Shown here piece by piece: positions 35,801 to 46,736 of a stretch of 64,000 bases of DNA. Made by a program: the position numbers and the translations under genes. Each line of letters opens with the position of its first letter. Within the stretch, counting starts at the first letter, position 1. The notes under the pieces were generated by a model. The model was not told the origin of the DNA, searched no databases, and worked only from the letters and a program-made list of their open reading frames with translations. This DNA comes from Paramacrobiotus metropolitanus (Eukaryota > Tardigrada > Eutardigrada > Parachela > Macrobiotidae): positions 3,162,001-3,226,000 of the forward strand of contig NW_026570221.1 in assembly GCF_019649055.1 (NCBI RefSeq), in the 5' to 3' direction.

Positions 35801-38378
35801 TCGTGCAAACAGGTGGCGCTCTGCTGGACAGCTTGAATTCCGCTGCACCGGATTATGGTGCCATGCAGGAAGATGCTCAGAAATTGCAGAAAGTCGCGCA
35901 AAGAATTGGTAACGTGCCTGATAACCAATACCCTAATTGCACCTACACTTAAAACACCGAATTTACCCGCATATACAGTAGTGAGTGGTTCGTGTAAGGA
36001 ATTGGTTTAAAATCAACGCGAGTACAGCACCGTCTTCGCAAAAGGCTCATTTCATATTACTGCTGTTTACAAAGCTGCATAAAATTATTCTTAAAAAAAG
36101 GCGATACGATACGTCTTCCTATATATATGAATTATTGGGCAAAAGCTGTTAATTTGGCCAAAGGGCGCAAAGGGGTCGTTCTACCACTTGAAATGATTCA
36201 AACTTAGGCTTTAAAAAAGAATCAACACTGTTAGCACCGCCCGACATTTTATGACACATATTGGAAGTGGCCAAAATACCCGCAGCATTGCAATTTTCTT
36301 TAACAACAGCCAAGAATAACAACAACAGCAGGTCTTCATACTGCGTTAATCAGATAATACTGCTTCTTACAATGCTGTATTTCAGTTTTTAAGAAGCATC
36401 GAATTTCTGGGAGAAATGTTCATTCTGCGTTTTAATGCGATAACCAATTTGTTTGTAGGCAAATACTTCGCTACAAACACCATTATGGGTTGCGATGTCC
36501 AGTCCTGTCGTCAGGAAGAATCCCAGACCGTATTGTCCGATAAAATGTTGGACATACGAGAATCTCTGCAGAAGTTTCTGTATCACGCCGCCCAACTAAC
36601 TGTCAAGCACAGACATAAGGACCCGAAGCGGATGCTAAAACACGGAAAAGCTCTTCCTGCTGTGCAGCAGGACGTCGTGAAGGTTGTTAAAGGACTGTGG
36701 GAGGCCTTCCAGAGCAACGTGCCAGGCGTGATGGACCGCAGCGACCTGATGTTCGACGTAAACAGAATGCTTAATAAGGAATGGTCCCGCCTAACTGCCC
36801 TGGCGGACCCAGCGCGACCGTTGGCCGAGTTCTCGGTCGTTCTTTTTGACGTCTCACAGGTACAAACCAACAGAACTTCAAGAAAATTTCAGACACCAAA
36901 AAAGCTTTTTGTAATCGGAAAGCCTAACAAACCATCAGAAACTAAAAAATTTCACAAAGCGGAAAAACTTAAAAACCTTAAGAACCGTAAGAAGCACTTT
37001 GAAGAAACCTAGAGACCTGGGAATAAGAAAACCTAAAAATCTCTTACGAAATTTAAGACGTTTGGTTTTCACTGCTACAGTTCAAAACGGCTCTCGACAA
37101 CATAGCCGTTGCTGTCACCAAGGACAAGCTGGGGACCACCGGAACGCTGCACACGCTGGGGAAGTACCTCATCGAACTGGACAGCCATCGCCGCTTCCTC
37201 CAGTTGGAGACGTGCGGCTGTGCGTCCCTGGCGGTGAAGCCGGAAGATTCACGTCACTTCCTAGACTGTTTGTGGAGAATCCTCGATCAGTCGGCGTTTT
37301 TACTGGAGCAGTGCGGCTTGTTCGTCGACGCGTGTCATAAGGGCAGTGATATCAAAACAATTCGTGATGTCATTAGAGAACACACGAAAGTGATGAAAGA
37401 AGCGCAGCTGTCCGCTCTACAAGCGCTACATGAGAAACTGTTGCGGAAGAATGGCTACCGGATTATACATAAACCGGCGCAGAGAGAGGATAATGCAGCA
37501 AACCAACCAGTAAGAAAACAGCCAAATATTTTTGCGTTTACATGATTCACCTAATATGGGTTCCCATAGCGAACTGCCGCAGAAATATTCGCAAATTCTC
37601 CGTGGCACAAGATGATAAAAAAACTACCAAAAGAGGTCTTCAAACCTTACGCCAGAAACGTACGAAGCGCAAGCACTTCCGAAACAGCAAACAACAGCGC
37701 CAGAAATTCCATCACTTCGGTTGACGAAAGCGTGATCGATATAGATGAGATCACGATGCCACAGATTCGAGAGGCTTTGACGGAGGTTGACGAGACCTTG
37801 CGAAAATTTCGAGCGTCAAACGGTACGAACGTTGCACCTAGTCGAGAGTTCGCCGTTGAGCTGCTGTTGAAGGAGATTGCCACTTTCCGTGGTCATGTAA
37901 AGGAAGCGGTCGCCGCCGGGAAATCAGCGAACATGGTAGGGTTTCTTCCAGAACGTCATTAAGGGCAACGCTGCATAATAACGGGTTTTAATGTTTTCAG
38001 GATGACGTAGCGTTCTTTGGAGGGACCGGCGCGAGGCGGTTATTAACCGCGTGCCAAGAAGCCGCAGTGAATCCCCACTGGAAACCTGAAGTGCAGAAAG
38101 AGATCCTGCGATCCGGAGAGGAAGCCCTGAAGAGCTACCGATCGCTGCTTGTGTATATCGACAAAGTGGGCGATCGCAGTTATTAACTTTTCAAAATAAA
38201 TGCTTGACATACATGCGTTTTTTTGCAGCGATTCCGGAGTACGGACAACCGCGCAGATTTACAAAAAATTAGTTATTTGCATTTATCACTGGAGCAGATT
38301 CTTCAGCGCATCGAAAAAGTTCTGAGAAGCAACAGTACGGATGCCCATCCGAACAGTATCCCTAGAACGCACAAATAA
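32822..38378 (+). CDS. Tetraspanin with long cytoplasmic helical extension (probable single gene)
   Basis: Exons 32822-32995, 33707-33919, 33982-34230, 34409-34597, 34665-34748, 34837-34887 give a tetraspanin: TM1 35-58, small loop, TM2 93-115, TM3 130-151, large loop with CCG (215-217), VFCC, NC and GC, TM4 289-303. The last exon ends with a strong donor (AAG GTAAGG). The next acceptor (tactgtag, 35056) joins in phase to 35057-35197, 35325-35588, 35668-35908, 36459-36859, 37081-37509, 37570-37935, 38001-38165, 38229-38378. Total 1038 residues. Residues 321-1038 are charged and helix-like, with several Cys, no signal peptide, no TM and no family I recognise. Ordinary tetraspanin tails are about 10-20 residues. 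Alternative: two genes, the first ending at 34992 by reading through the donor, the second starting at ATG 35111. Confidence 0.7.
32996..33706. other. Intron 1 of the tetraspanin gene
   Basis: About 711 bp. No nested gene is visible; the 138-codon minus frame is a shadow of exon 2. Confidence 0.6.
35909..36458. other. Intron in the helical part
   Basis: About 550 bp, AT-rich. It is a phase-1 intron, which breaks the otherwise uniform phase-0 pattern of this gene. Confidence 0.6.
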
Positions 38379-38743
38379 AACTTATGTTTTCATATGTCCG
38401 GCCAATAATTAACTTTATGTGTGATATTGTTGACATGTGACAGAGCATCCGCAAAGCGTCGCTTAAGGGACAGTTTTTGCGCATCAGTACAAAAATCAAA
38501 ACCAGAAAAAAAACACAGAACCGTTAACTTCGTAGCTGATCATTTATCGCACCAATTAGTATGTCAAACTCTGCTGCATTTATCTATCTCTTTTCTGCAA
38601 CCGGCACATGCGTCCGGGACTCTGGTTTATGATCCGTGAGAACTGCAGCATTAGAAAGGTCATCGTGTGATGTATCCCAGTTAAATTAGTGGTTGCACGG
38701 TTCACGGCAAGACCGCAAAGGCTCCATGCGAAAAATGTTACAG
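38379..38743. other. 3' flank of the helical gene
   Basis: An AATAAA overlaps the stop codon (38374-38379). Otherwise nothing is supported before the exon relic. Confidence 0.4.
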
Positions 38744-39190
38744 TGGCTAAGGGTTCTCGCAGACTTTGCCGCAGTCATCACCAATAAGCAAAGCGAGGCT
38801 ACAAGACCTTTGTATGAGCTGGATAAGTACCTCACTGAACCAGAATGTCGTCGCCGATTTTTGCAGCTGGAAACGTGCGGCCTAACTGTGGACCTGGCTG
38901 ATGGAAGTGGCCTGTTGGATGGTTTGCGGAAGATAATCGAGTAGTCTGTGTTGCTGTTGAAGAGCTGTGGCTCGTTCATGGAAGCCTCAAATAAATGACG
39001 CAAATGTACGGATGCAAATCCAGCACGCAATCTCATCAAGGAAGGCACGACGGTGATGAAAGTACACCTAACCGCCCTTCAAGTGCTGCACGAGGAACTG
39101 CTGCAGAATCATCGCTATCGAGCTATTTCACGACTGGCACCTAACGACACGAGCGTTGCGAATCAGCCGGTTACAGAATTAATAGTTTAA
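38744..39190 (+). pseudogene. Dead duplicate of a helical-region exon
   Basis: This stretch matches the exon at 37081-37509 along its whole length: RRRFLQLETCGL against HRRFLQLETCGC, LLLKSCGSF against LLEQCGLF, TTVMKVHLTALQVLHEELL against TKVMKEAQLSALQALHEKLL, and VANQPV at the end. An acceptor-like tgttacag precedes it at the same place. In-frame stops interrupt it at 38942-38944 and near 38996, and the following exons are absent. It is a relic of a tandem duplication of this gene's 3' half, lying about 370 bp after its stop. Confidence 0.75.
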
Positions 39191-39840
39191 GTATTTCCAT
39201 CGGTTGCTAGTTTTCACCAAATAATAATAAAACTCCATGAACATAAATTACGCTATCGTTTCCTTTGATATTCCTGGGGGTTATTTTCAAGCCAACATGT
39301 TCAACTAAGTGCAATCCGCTTGCAGGCAGTGCGTATTTTAGATAATACGCATCTGATGAGAAACAAAAACAAGAATTCATCAGTAAAGTTTGATTGTAAG
39401 TTTCGTAACAGCAACTCTTAGTCATTGTTGTAATGAGGGTCTCGAATCGAGAATAACTTGTTTCTTTTGCAACTAACATGTAAGATTATGCCGGCACGTT
39501 TTCACCAAATAAAGCAAGAGTGGCTCGGATAGTTTAAAAACTGTAGCGATTCTAAAACTACGGAAAATGTTTTTACAGGTTTTCTTGCGATGCACTCAAA
39601 TAGCCGTTTTTATATAATTTTCTACATTTTTTTACACCGTGCAATATGTAATTACAACGAGCAAATGATTTAGAAGTTCAACAGATTTACGAAATTTTGA
39701 AATCATAAGTTCCTGGCCTTTGTAATTTACGAAAAACTTTCAGTCTTTATCCGTCTTGATAGCCGTAATTCATTACGGAGAAAGCATAACAAAATTAGTC
39801 TGAAGGACGCAAGCATAATTTGTTTAAAAAAGGATCAAGA
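39191..39840. other. No gene seen
   Basis: AT-rich intergenic sequence; open frames are short and unsupported. Confidence 0.4.
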
Positions 39841-39841
39841 A

Positions 39842-40206
39842 CAGAGAAAGCGCGGCCATCCAGCGCCTGGAAACACGATGATAAAACAAATTCACCTATT
39901 TGAAGTGGGCATAATATTTGTGTCGTTAGATTACGTAGGCATATTTGAAGTGCAATGTTACAAGAAACTAGCTAGAGACCAGGAAACGGTGAGCAAATTT
40001 GGGCAAAACATGCTGATTACCACTCCAGATGCATCCTTATCCAAATTTCGCGTTATACCAAAGGAAGGCGGAAACTTTACATATTTAAGCCAAGTTAAAC
40101 AGCGGAACCCACTGTCCAAATTAAAGCAGCTGCCTTAAACTATCTCTAATGACTCTGTTTCAAAAACTGTTGATACACTTTATTAGTGCTTTGTTGGTAC
40201 CGAATC
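39842..40206 (+). promoter_or_regulatory. Conserved upstream block of the Cys-rich cluster, copy 1
   Basis: The 350 bp before the start codon recur before copies 2 (46383-46736) and 3 (51530-51891). Shared words in order are gatgataaa/gatgattaag, tgaagtggrcata, atttgaagtgcaa, gttacaagaaac and catgctgattac/cttgctgattac. An open frame of 86 codons in copy 1 is broken in copies 2 and 3, so it is more likely promoter or 5' UTR than coding. No clear TATA box. Confidence 0.5.
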
Positions 40207-43200
40207 ATGTTATCGTTAACAACGCTTCTCACTGTTTTTGGTGTGGTGCCCATCGCTTTGACGGCATCAGTTTGCAGGCAGATTGGTTTCCCTCCTTCCG
40301 AATGCCCCGAAAACTCTTCTGACTTGCCAATGATGGACTACGTTTTCGAGGTAATACAAGCATAACACAATGGGGCGAATTGTTATTTCGCTTGTTGGTA
40401 TTAAACTGCACGTGTTCTGGTTCATATACTAAATAAAAAAGTACTTGACATTGAAATGCGATAATATACTTTTACTTCAAATTCTAGTACGATGTTTGTG
40501 CCTTGCAGTGCTGGGGTGATGCTCCTAATGTCACTAAATGGGAGGACCTGTATAAAAAGATAAAGGAAATTGATTCACCAAGTGCAGCAGCAACTATCAC
40601 AGACTGCAGCAGTTACCAGAACGTTACCGTAATCACCAAAAGAGTAATGAAATCTGGAAGTGCGGACATTGTGCCGGTGTACCACTTAGAATATTCTGTA
40701 AGTTTACCAAATTATATTTAACAAGCCGGGTGAGTGATCGAGCATTTAAATTGTAAAGGTGCAGGTACAGCGATATATGCGCTTAGATTGATGTCCACTG
40801 CACTTGTTGAAGGTGAATTTTTAATGCACAGCAAACCGCGGTACACCGCTTATATCGTCACTTACTATACCGGCTTTTATCTAGCCATCATCCGTCAGGC
40901 GAATAGTGTTATTCCTATCATAATCTCATTCGTGCACCTACGGCCAGCCATGGCAGATGCATATTGCGTCGTTAAAAGTGTGGCATATCGTGCCGTAGTA
41001 TAAATTCTGGCGTAGATCGTGGATTTATTTTTAAATTTTGCTGCATTTAGGTATGCTCAGTTTCTACATTGACTTGTACACTGTACAGTGCTGTCGCGCG
41101 TTATTTCAACCGCAGTACATTTTGCGTCTAACATGAATTTTCTACTGCTGCTGCTTTTGTACTTGCATAGGTTACTATGTGATCGTCCCGTCTACTGCAT
41201 TAAATTTTGTGATTCGGTGTAATCGGTTTTGCTTACTGCAGTCGTAAGTGCATAAATCACTTAGCATCACCAACCTATGCGGCATGGAGAATTCTAATGA
41301 AACGCTGAATATGGTTTAGAGATATTGTAGCAGAATTATTATATTATCGTCCTGGTTTCATAGTGCTTGCGACCCTGGGTGCCAGTGTTTGGAGCGCGAG
41401 GAACGTTCCCTGAACACTGCACACGTAAGCGGCTGGCCGTTCAGTGTACCCCTGAAGGCGGTTGCTCCTGCTGTCTGAACGACTACAGAGAAGCCTACTG
41501 CCAGTATGATACGTACCGTCTGAGCCGATTCTGGGAGTCCTGTACAGCAGTAGATACAACCAACAACGGCTTGCCGCCGCCCAGCTGGATAGCGGGTGCT
41601 ACACACTCTGATGGTGATCCTTATCGGCCCTTCCAATACGCGCTTGAAGTAAGTGGCGGTAATTACATTTCAAGCGTTGCATTTTTAAGGCTGCACATCA
41701 AACCATTTTAAGATTAAACCCATCTTAAAGGATTCGAAACGAAGGATTTATTTTCTGCAGAGTTAGTGTACTTTACATATGGGGGATTATTTGTGGGGAA
41801 ATTGATCACTTTAAGCTCCAGCTCAACCACAATGGAATAATTGTTGAAAATAACAATAATATTATGTCAGTCGTAAGTGATTTTTATTTAATTTTCTGTC
41901 AATGGCAGAAACATTATCCGGAAAAGAAAACTCAGTTTTTACTTTCGAATTTCGTTTCATGTCAAATCAGTTCGTTTAGAAATGATTTAAAAAATTTAGT
42001 TTTCTAACAGTTCTATTCAAAGTTTCAAACTACAACATTATCGTCTCCCGTGAATCCCTGACAGTAGTGCGCCAGTTAAGCTTTTTTACCATTTTTTTTA
42101 CCATTTTCTTTACAGTGTCCAGGACTTGCTTGGCCACCGCACGCCTTATTTGAAGATTTTCACAAGATATCTGACGCACAGTGCAGTCGGCTGATCTTCA
42201 ATGCAACCAGTGATGGATTCTCCCAATCGGGTGATCCGATCAATGCCAGGTTCCGAGTTCATTACACGGTAAGTTCAACTTAAGTCGGTCATTTGGATGT
42301 TCCTATGTATGTACAGGAGTGAGCGAGTTTTTTTCCGAGCAGTCATTGAAAAGGTGACTCAGTAACCAGCCTACCGTCAACGGATCTCTCTTAATTTTAT
42401 CATGCAATTGGTGTGACTGATTTCCATGAGCATAAACAATTTTTGTATTCGATCCGCTGATTGGACATACTGTATTTTGGATGATGTAAGAAAGTCGGCC
42501 TCGGGACATGCTATCAGCATCTTAGACATGCGTTGCAACTTACCATTTCTTTGAAAGATTTTAACATTTTTCGATGGGCTTCGAGATGAAGAAAAAAAAA
42601 GGAAGTGGCGGCTTTTATTTCAGATTTGTCTCGTAAATCGTAGTGTCTATTTTTTCGGAGGCGTAGCGCTGTACAGTGCGTACTTCTTAAAGCAAGATAC
42701 TGTACGTACGTATATATATATGTAAGACTAGTCTTAACATATATATTGCCTTTAGGCATGGATTCAGGTCGTTTCCTATCTTGAAAACTGTTAAGGCCGG
42801 CTCAAATTCTGACCGTAGCTGAGTATGATACCTGCTGCCTCACCACACCAGGTAGCTACATGCAGTGTCCACGCCGACAAATACGGTTCGCAAAACCACC
42901 TCATGAGGTGGAGCTGCTGCACCGTAACCAGATCTAGTTGGACTTCGAGAGTAGCCCTAAAAATGTGTAAACTTGCAATTCTGTAACACAAGACAGGCAA
43001 AAACGTAGTTCTGTTAATGTTAACACTGGACAGACAGAAATGAAATTCTGTGTTCTGTACAGAAACGCTAATGCAAGGGAGATGCATGTTATGTGGAAGA
43101 AGGCAGGGCAATGGGATTGGACATAGCTGCCTTGCTGAAACTGTGGCAAAAAAAGAGTTGAGATTTGTAAAAGAGTTAAAAATTTGCAAAAAATACTCAC

Positions 43201-45317
43201 GCCTCCGGAAGTGTCCCGACGTTTACGAGGGTCGCCACCCTCGTGTTTTCTACAAAATCTCGAGAGAGCAGATACCTGTTAGCTTATATTACAGAGTAGG
43301 TGCACGCTTAGTGTTTAATCTTATTGCTGATGTTAATTCGCCGTGTCTCGACAGGCGGGTTTCCCTGCACAAAACGTTTTCTCAGGCTAGTGAACGAGTC
43401 AATTAATCCGAATAATCGAAATATGAAATGTAAATAAAAATAAAAGAAATTGTACTATACGCTACTGTGTACTATACCATATTATATCAAATGTACTACA
43501 CTATGTGAAGTAGTCAATAACAACAATAAATAAATAAGCTTATCAATTGGCAAGTTACGGGTAGCATGACTTCTTTACTAAAAAAAATAAAGCGTTTTGG
43601 TATCGCTACCGTATCATTGCGGATTGTTCAGTCGTTCGAATTTTGCTCACGGAGCACAGCGATCCTCGTAGTAATTTCGCGTCATGAATCGAGCTATTTA
43701 AGAAGTACTGCGACACACTTGCTGGTATCATAATATTGTGGCTTAAAGCTGAAGTGATCACGTTTTTCCTTGTTTTTGTCATTCAGTGTCGCCGGCCCTG
43801 GTCGTATTGCTACGAACCACCGCGTGGGCCGGACTGCGTACCGGGAAATGGTTGCATGTGTTGCAAGACGTTATACAGCGAAGTGATGTGCCAATACGAT
43901 ATGTTCTCTCTGAGCCGATTCTGGAAGGCTTGCACACATCTGTATGCTGAAATGACCAATATGGAGCTTATCGAGATCGAGAACTCTCCAACAGCCGAGT
44001 CTTCTCGGTGGAAGTACGATTTGGATATGGAAGATGGTTATGGTGACTCAACTCACGTTTCGCGTAAGATAAATTTTCTTTTCTTGGATTAATTTATGTA
44101 ATTCAAGGCATAAATAATTATTGCCTGTTGTCATATCATACTGCAGCGGAGCCGAATGATTTGTTGTTTATACAAAGCGTTACGCTTGAGGAAGTCACAG
44201 AAACACCGTTGTTTACAATCGTTTTTCTGAGTAGACATCTATTTAAAAAACTAATTCTGCCGGGTTACGAAAATAATTTCTGGCTTAACTAAAAACTGTA
44301 TTACGTTGGTCAATTGCCTGTACAAGCTTGTCCGGTAGTTTCCTACGTAAAGGTACAGCTAGCGCGAAGTTTGCGCTTATTACGGTGGCCACTTCACTAT
44401 GTTTATCAAATTTCCTAAATGCGCTCCGCAGTCAGATTGTCGTTTACTGCACCGACCATTTTCTAGCCACCTTCCGTCAGGCAGTCACTATTCTTCTCAT
44501 ACAGTTAAATGGAGTGTACCCAGCCACCTGCCAGCCAAATGCAAGTTACGTGTTTAAACAGTGTGGCGTGGCGCGCCGTAGTGTGAAGTTTGGCGTAACA
44601 CGCAAATTTATGTAATTCACTGTATTGATTCGTCAGAAATTACCGGACAAGCTTGTACAGTGCGGAATGTTCTTTGAACATTGCACTATGAAAGGAAAAG
44701 GAATGTGATTATGTGAAGGTCAACCAGTCGGTCCGCACTAGAAGAATTCGATAATACTAATAAAAGTAGCAATCAACGGACAGGGTACAACTGGGACACA
44801 TTCGCTGCGCAAATCACCGGCTCTTGGATCGCACAGAGAAGCGCATGCTTGCGCGCTATATGTGAAAACGATTCGTCTACTAGTTCAGTTCTACTTTGCA
44901 TGTCTTTGTTTGACAGAACACCCGTATTTGGACCATGGTAATCCCAATGTGGCCATTCATCCGTGCTGCGAGCCGCCGCTGATGTTGACAGTCAAAAGGG
45001 CGGAGGGCCTGCAAAGGGTCGTCTGTGGAACCCGTCCCGAAGTGATTCTTCCGTTTAAATTAATGTGGAAGGACTGGCCACATGTCCACGTCGAATACAG
45101 GGGTGCTACTCCCGGCTGGACGGGGCCGGTCTATGGCGTCTTTGACAGATTAAATGTTTTTACGAAATACACACTGCTCCGAGGGATAACCGTACTGGAC
45201 AAGTGCTTGAACAGAACAGACCATGCCGCCGCTGTTACCATGGATCAGTGTGACCGGTGTAAAAATCTAGAGGAAGTAAAGAACCTGTGGGACTCTGGAT
45301 ACACCGTGATGGTGTAG
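40207..45317 (+). CDS. Secreted Cys-rich two-fold-repeat protein, copy 1
   Basis: Six exons: 40207-40350, 40509-40697, 41364-41648, 42116-42268, 43787-44063, 44917-45317; all in phase; 482 residues. Exon 1 encodes a signal peptide (MLSLTTLLTVFGVVPIALTA). Exons 2 and 4 are homologous to each other, with a first Cys, Trp/Phe, Lys-Ile, a mid Cys and an end like EYS/HYT. So are exons 3 and 5: C.RPW, C.CC, YxEAYCQYDxYxLSRFW or YSEVMCQYDMFSLSRFW, then CT. The protein is therefore two copies of one Cys-rich two-exon module plus a C-terminal Cys-rich domain (exon 6: IHPCCEPPL, CGTRPEV, CDRCKNLEEVKNLWDSGYTV). I know no family of this kind. N-glycosylation sites (NVT) fit secretion. No TM or anchor. 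Confidence 0.8.
40757..41020 (+). repeat. Intron-borne sequence shared with intron 5, copy a
   Basis: Intron 2 of Cys-rich copy 1 carries about 260 bp that aligns loosely with 44348-44610 in intron 5. Translations line up (IVTYYTGFYLAIIRQANSVI here, IVVYCTDHFLATFRQAVTIL there). The reading frame is open in both, and hydrophobic. It could be a duplicated mobile fragment or part of a decayed membrane-protein exon. Confidence 0.4.
42711..42746. repeat. AT-rich palindrome
   Basis: tatatatgtaagactagtct, then taacatatata: a perfect 14-bp palindrome taagactagtctta flanked by nearly matching atatatgt/aacatatat arms. Within intron 4 of Cys-rich copy 1. Confidence 0.6.
43050..43406 (+). other. Intronic open frame, unsupported
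   Basis: A 118-codon frame with a CxxC and a later H/C (GRCMLCG, GHSC) inside intron 4 of Cys-rich copy 1. There is no counterpart in copies 2 or 3 and no recognisable domain, so it is either an insertion relic or chance. Confidence 0.2.
44348..44610 (+). repeat. Intron-borne sequence shared with intron 2, copy b
   Basis: Partner of 40757-41020. Both begin with aaaggt(g)cag..gtacagc and keep an open frame for about 80 codons. Confidence 0.4.
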
Positions 45318-46382
45318 TAACTTATGCAGAAGTTCAACCAGGCATATAGCAATCGATTCTGCCCACGATAAACTCCAGCGCTGGACAGAAGCTACCTTTC
45401 ATTAAAAAAAGTTGAAGAAAAAAGAATGCCATCCGGTAGAGAAAGATATTTTTTATTCACTTGAAAATTCCCTATGCATGTATGTGATCGCAAAGTGTGG
45501 CATGCTTTTTCAATGAATATGGAAATCTGCAATCTTTTTATCGAGTTTTTGAGCTATTTTTTTCCGCAGTGATCACATTTGTTTGAAGTCGAGCTTTTGG
45601 TCATACAGAACTGCAAAGTAAACAAAGTGAATTTTTTGCCCGCACTTATCCTTTCTCATCAGCGGATTCTGCTGGCTTTACTGCGATTTTGCTACCTTAT
45701 GCATTATGCAACAAAAACCATGAAAACCATAGCCATCTTCTCATGTGCAAAGCGGTACAATTTAACGGAGAATTACAGAGAAATCTCGTCTTGGTTCCTG
45801 CTTCTTAAATCTTGCCGAATGCCGTAAACAGTACTAGTACTGTACTCCAGCTCCGATATTTTATTCGAAGAAGCCTCATGCACTGCGCGAATTTTCTGCA
45901 TGTTTGCTATTTTACATTTTCACTTCCGGCCATTCAGGGAACGGGTCGAGTCACCGTCGATTGTTTCGCATCAATTTCAGGCATTTCGTTTATTTATTAT
46001 TTGATGATTACAGGGGTACGGTCTGAACATCGTGTCGTGTAGGATGTGGCTGGACGGCAGGGACTACAGATTCGCAATCAGTTCTTCACTGAAATACAGT
46101 CAAACCGACGGAAAATATCTTTTAATATATATTCCGGTGATGCGCTAGCAGAACCGCTACCGTATAATGTTCATTGACTTTCGATACAAAGTACGAGTAT
46201 GATCTCTATTATGAACGTATGTAATTACGAGTAACAGATGATTCGGCAGTTTATAAACCAGTAATTAGACGGTCTTTACAGTTCTGGGAGAGAGACTACA
46301 GACTTCATAGCCGCAAAATAAAAAAAGACATAAATAACTATTTATAAAAACTACAAACACAAAGTTTTAAGAAAAAGAACCC
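45318..46382. other. Spacer between Cys-rich copies 1 and 2
   Basis: 3' flank of copy 1. From about 46150 it aligns with 51180 onward (the spacer between copies 2 and 3), showing that the duplication unit includes the spacer. No gene seen. Confidence 0.5.
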
Positions 46383-46736
46383 ACTGCCACAAGAAAGTGT
46401 GGGCAGCAACGGCCCGAAAATGCGATGATTAAGCAAATAAACCAACGTGAAGTGGACATACTGTTCGTGTCAGTTGTTTACATGAGAAAATTTGAAGTGC
46501 AAAGTTACAAGAAACCGGCCAGAAAGCTGGAAAAAATGAGCGGAATTTAGGCAAATCATGCTGATTACCTCTTGAAAGGCTCCCAATTCCAGATTCTCGG
46601 TACGCCTATTGCAGCCAAAGTGACTGTACCTGTATTTAAGCCAAGCCCAACGCAAACGCTGTACAAATTCAACATTGCCCGTTATTATTTTCACACAATG
46701 TTGATACGTTCTAGCATTTTGCCATGGTAGCCAATC
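46383..46736 (+). promoter_or_regulatory. Conserved upstream block, copy 2
   Basis: Second occurrence of the block at 39842-40206. It is closer to copy 3 than to copy 1 (shared gaaagtgtgggcagcaacgg and gaaaaaatgagcggaattta). Confidence 0.5.
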
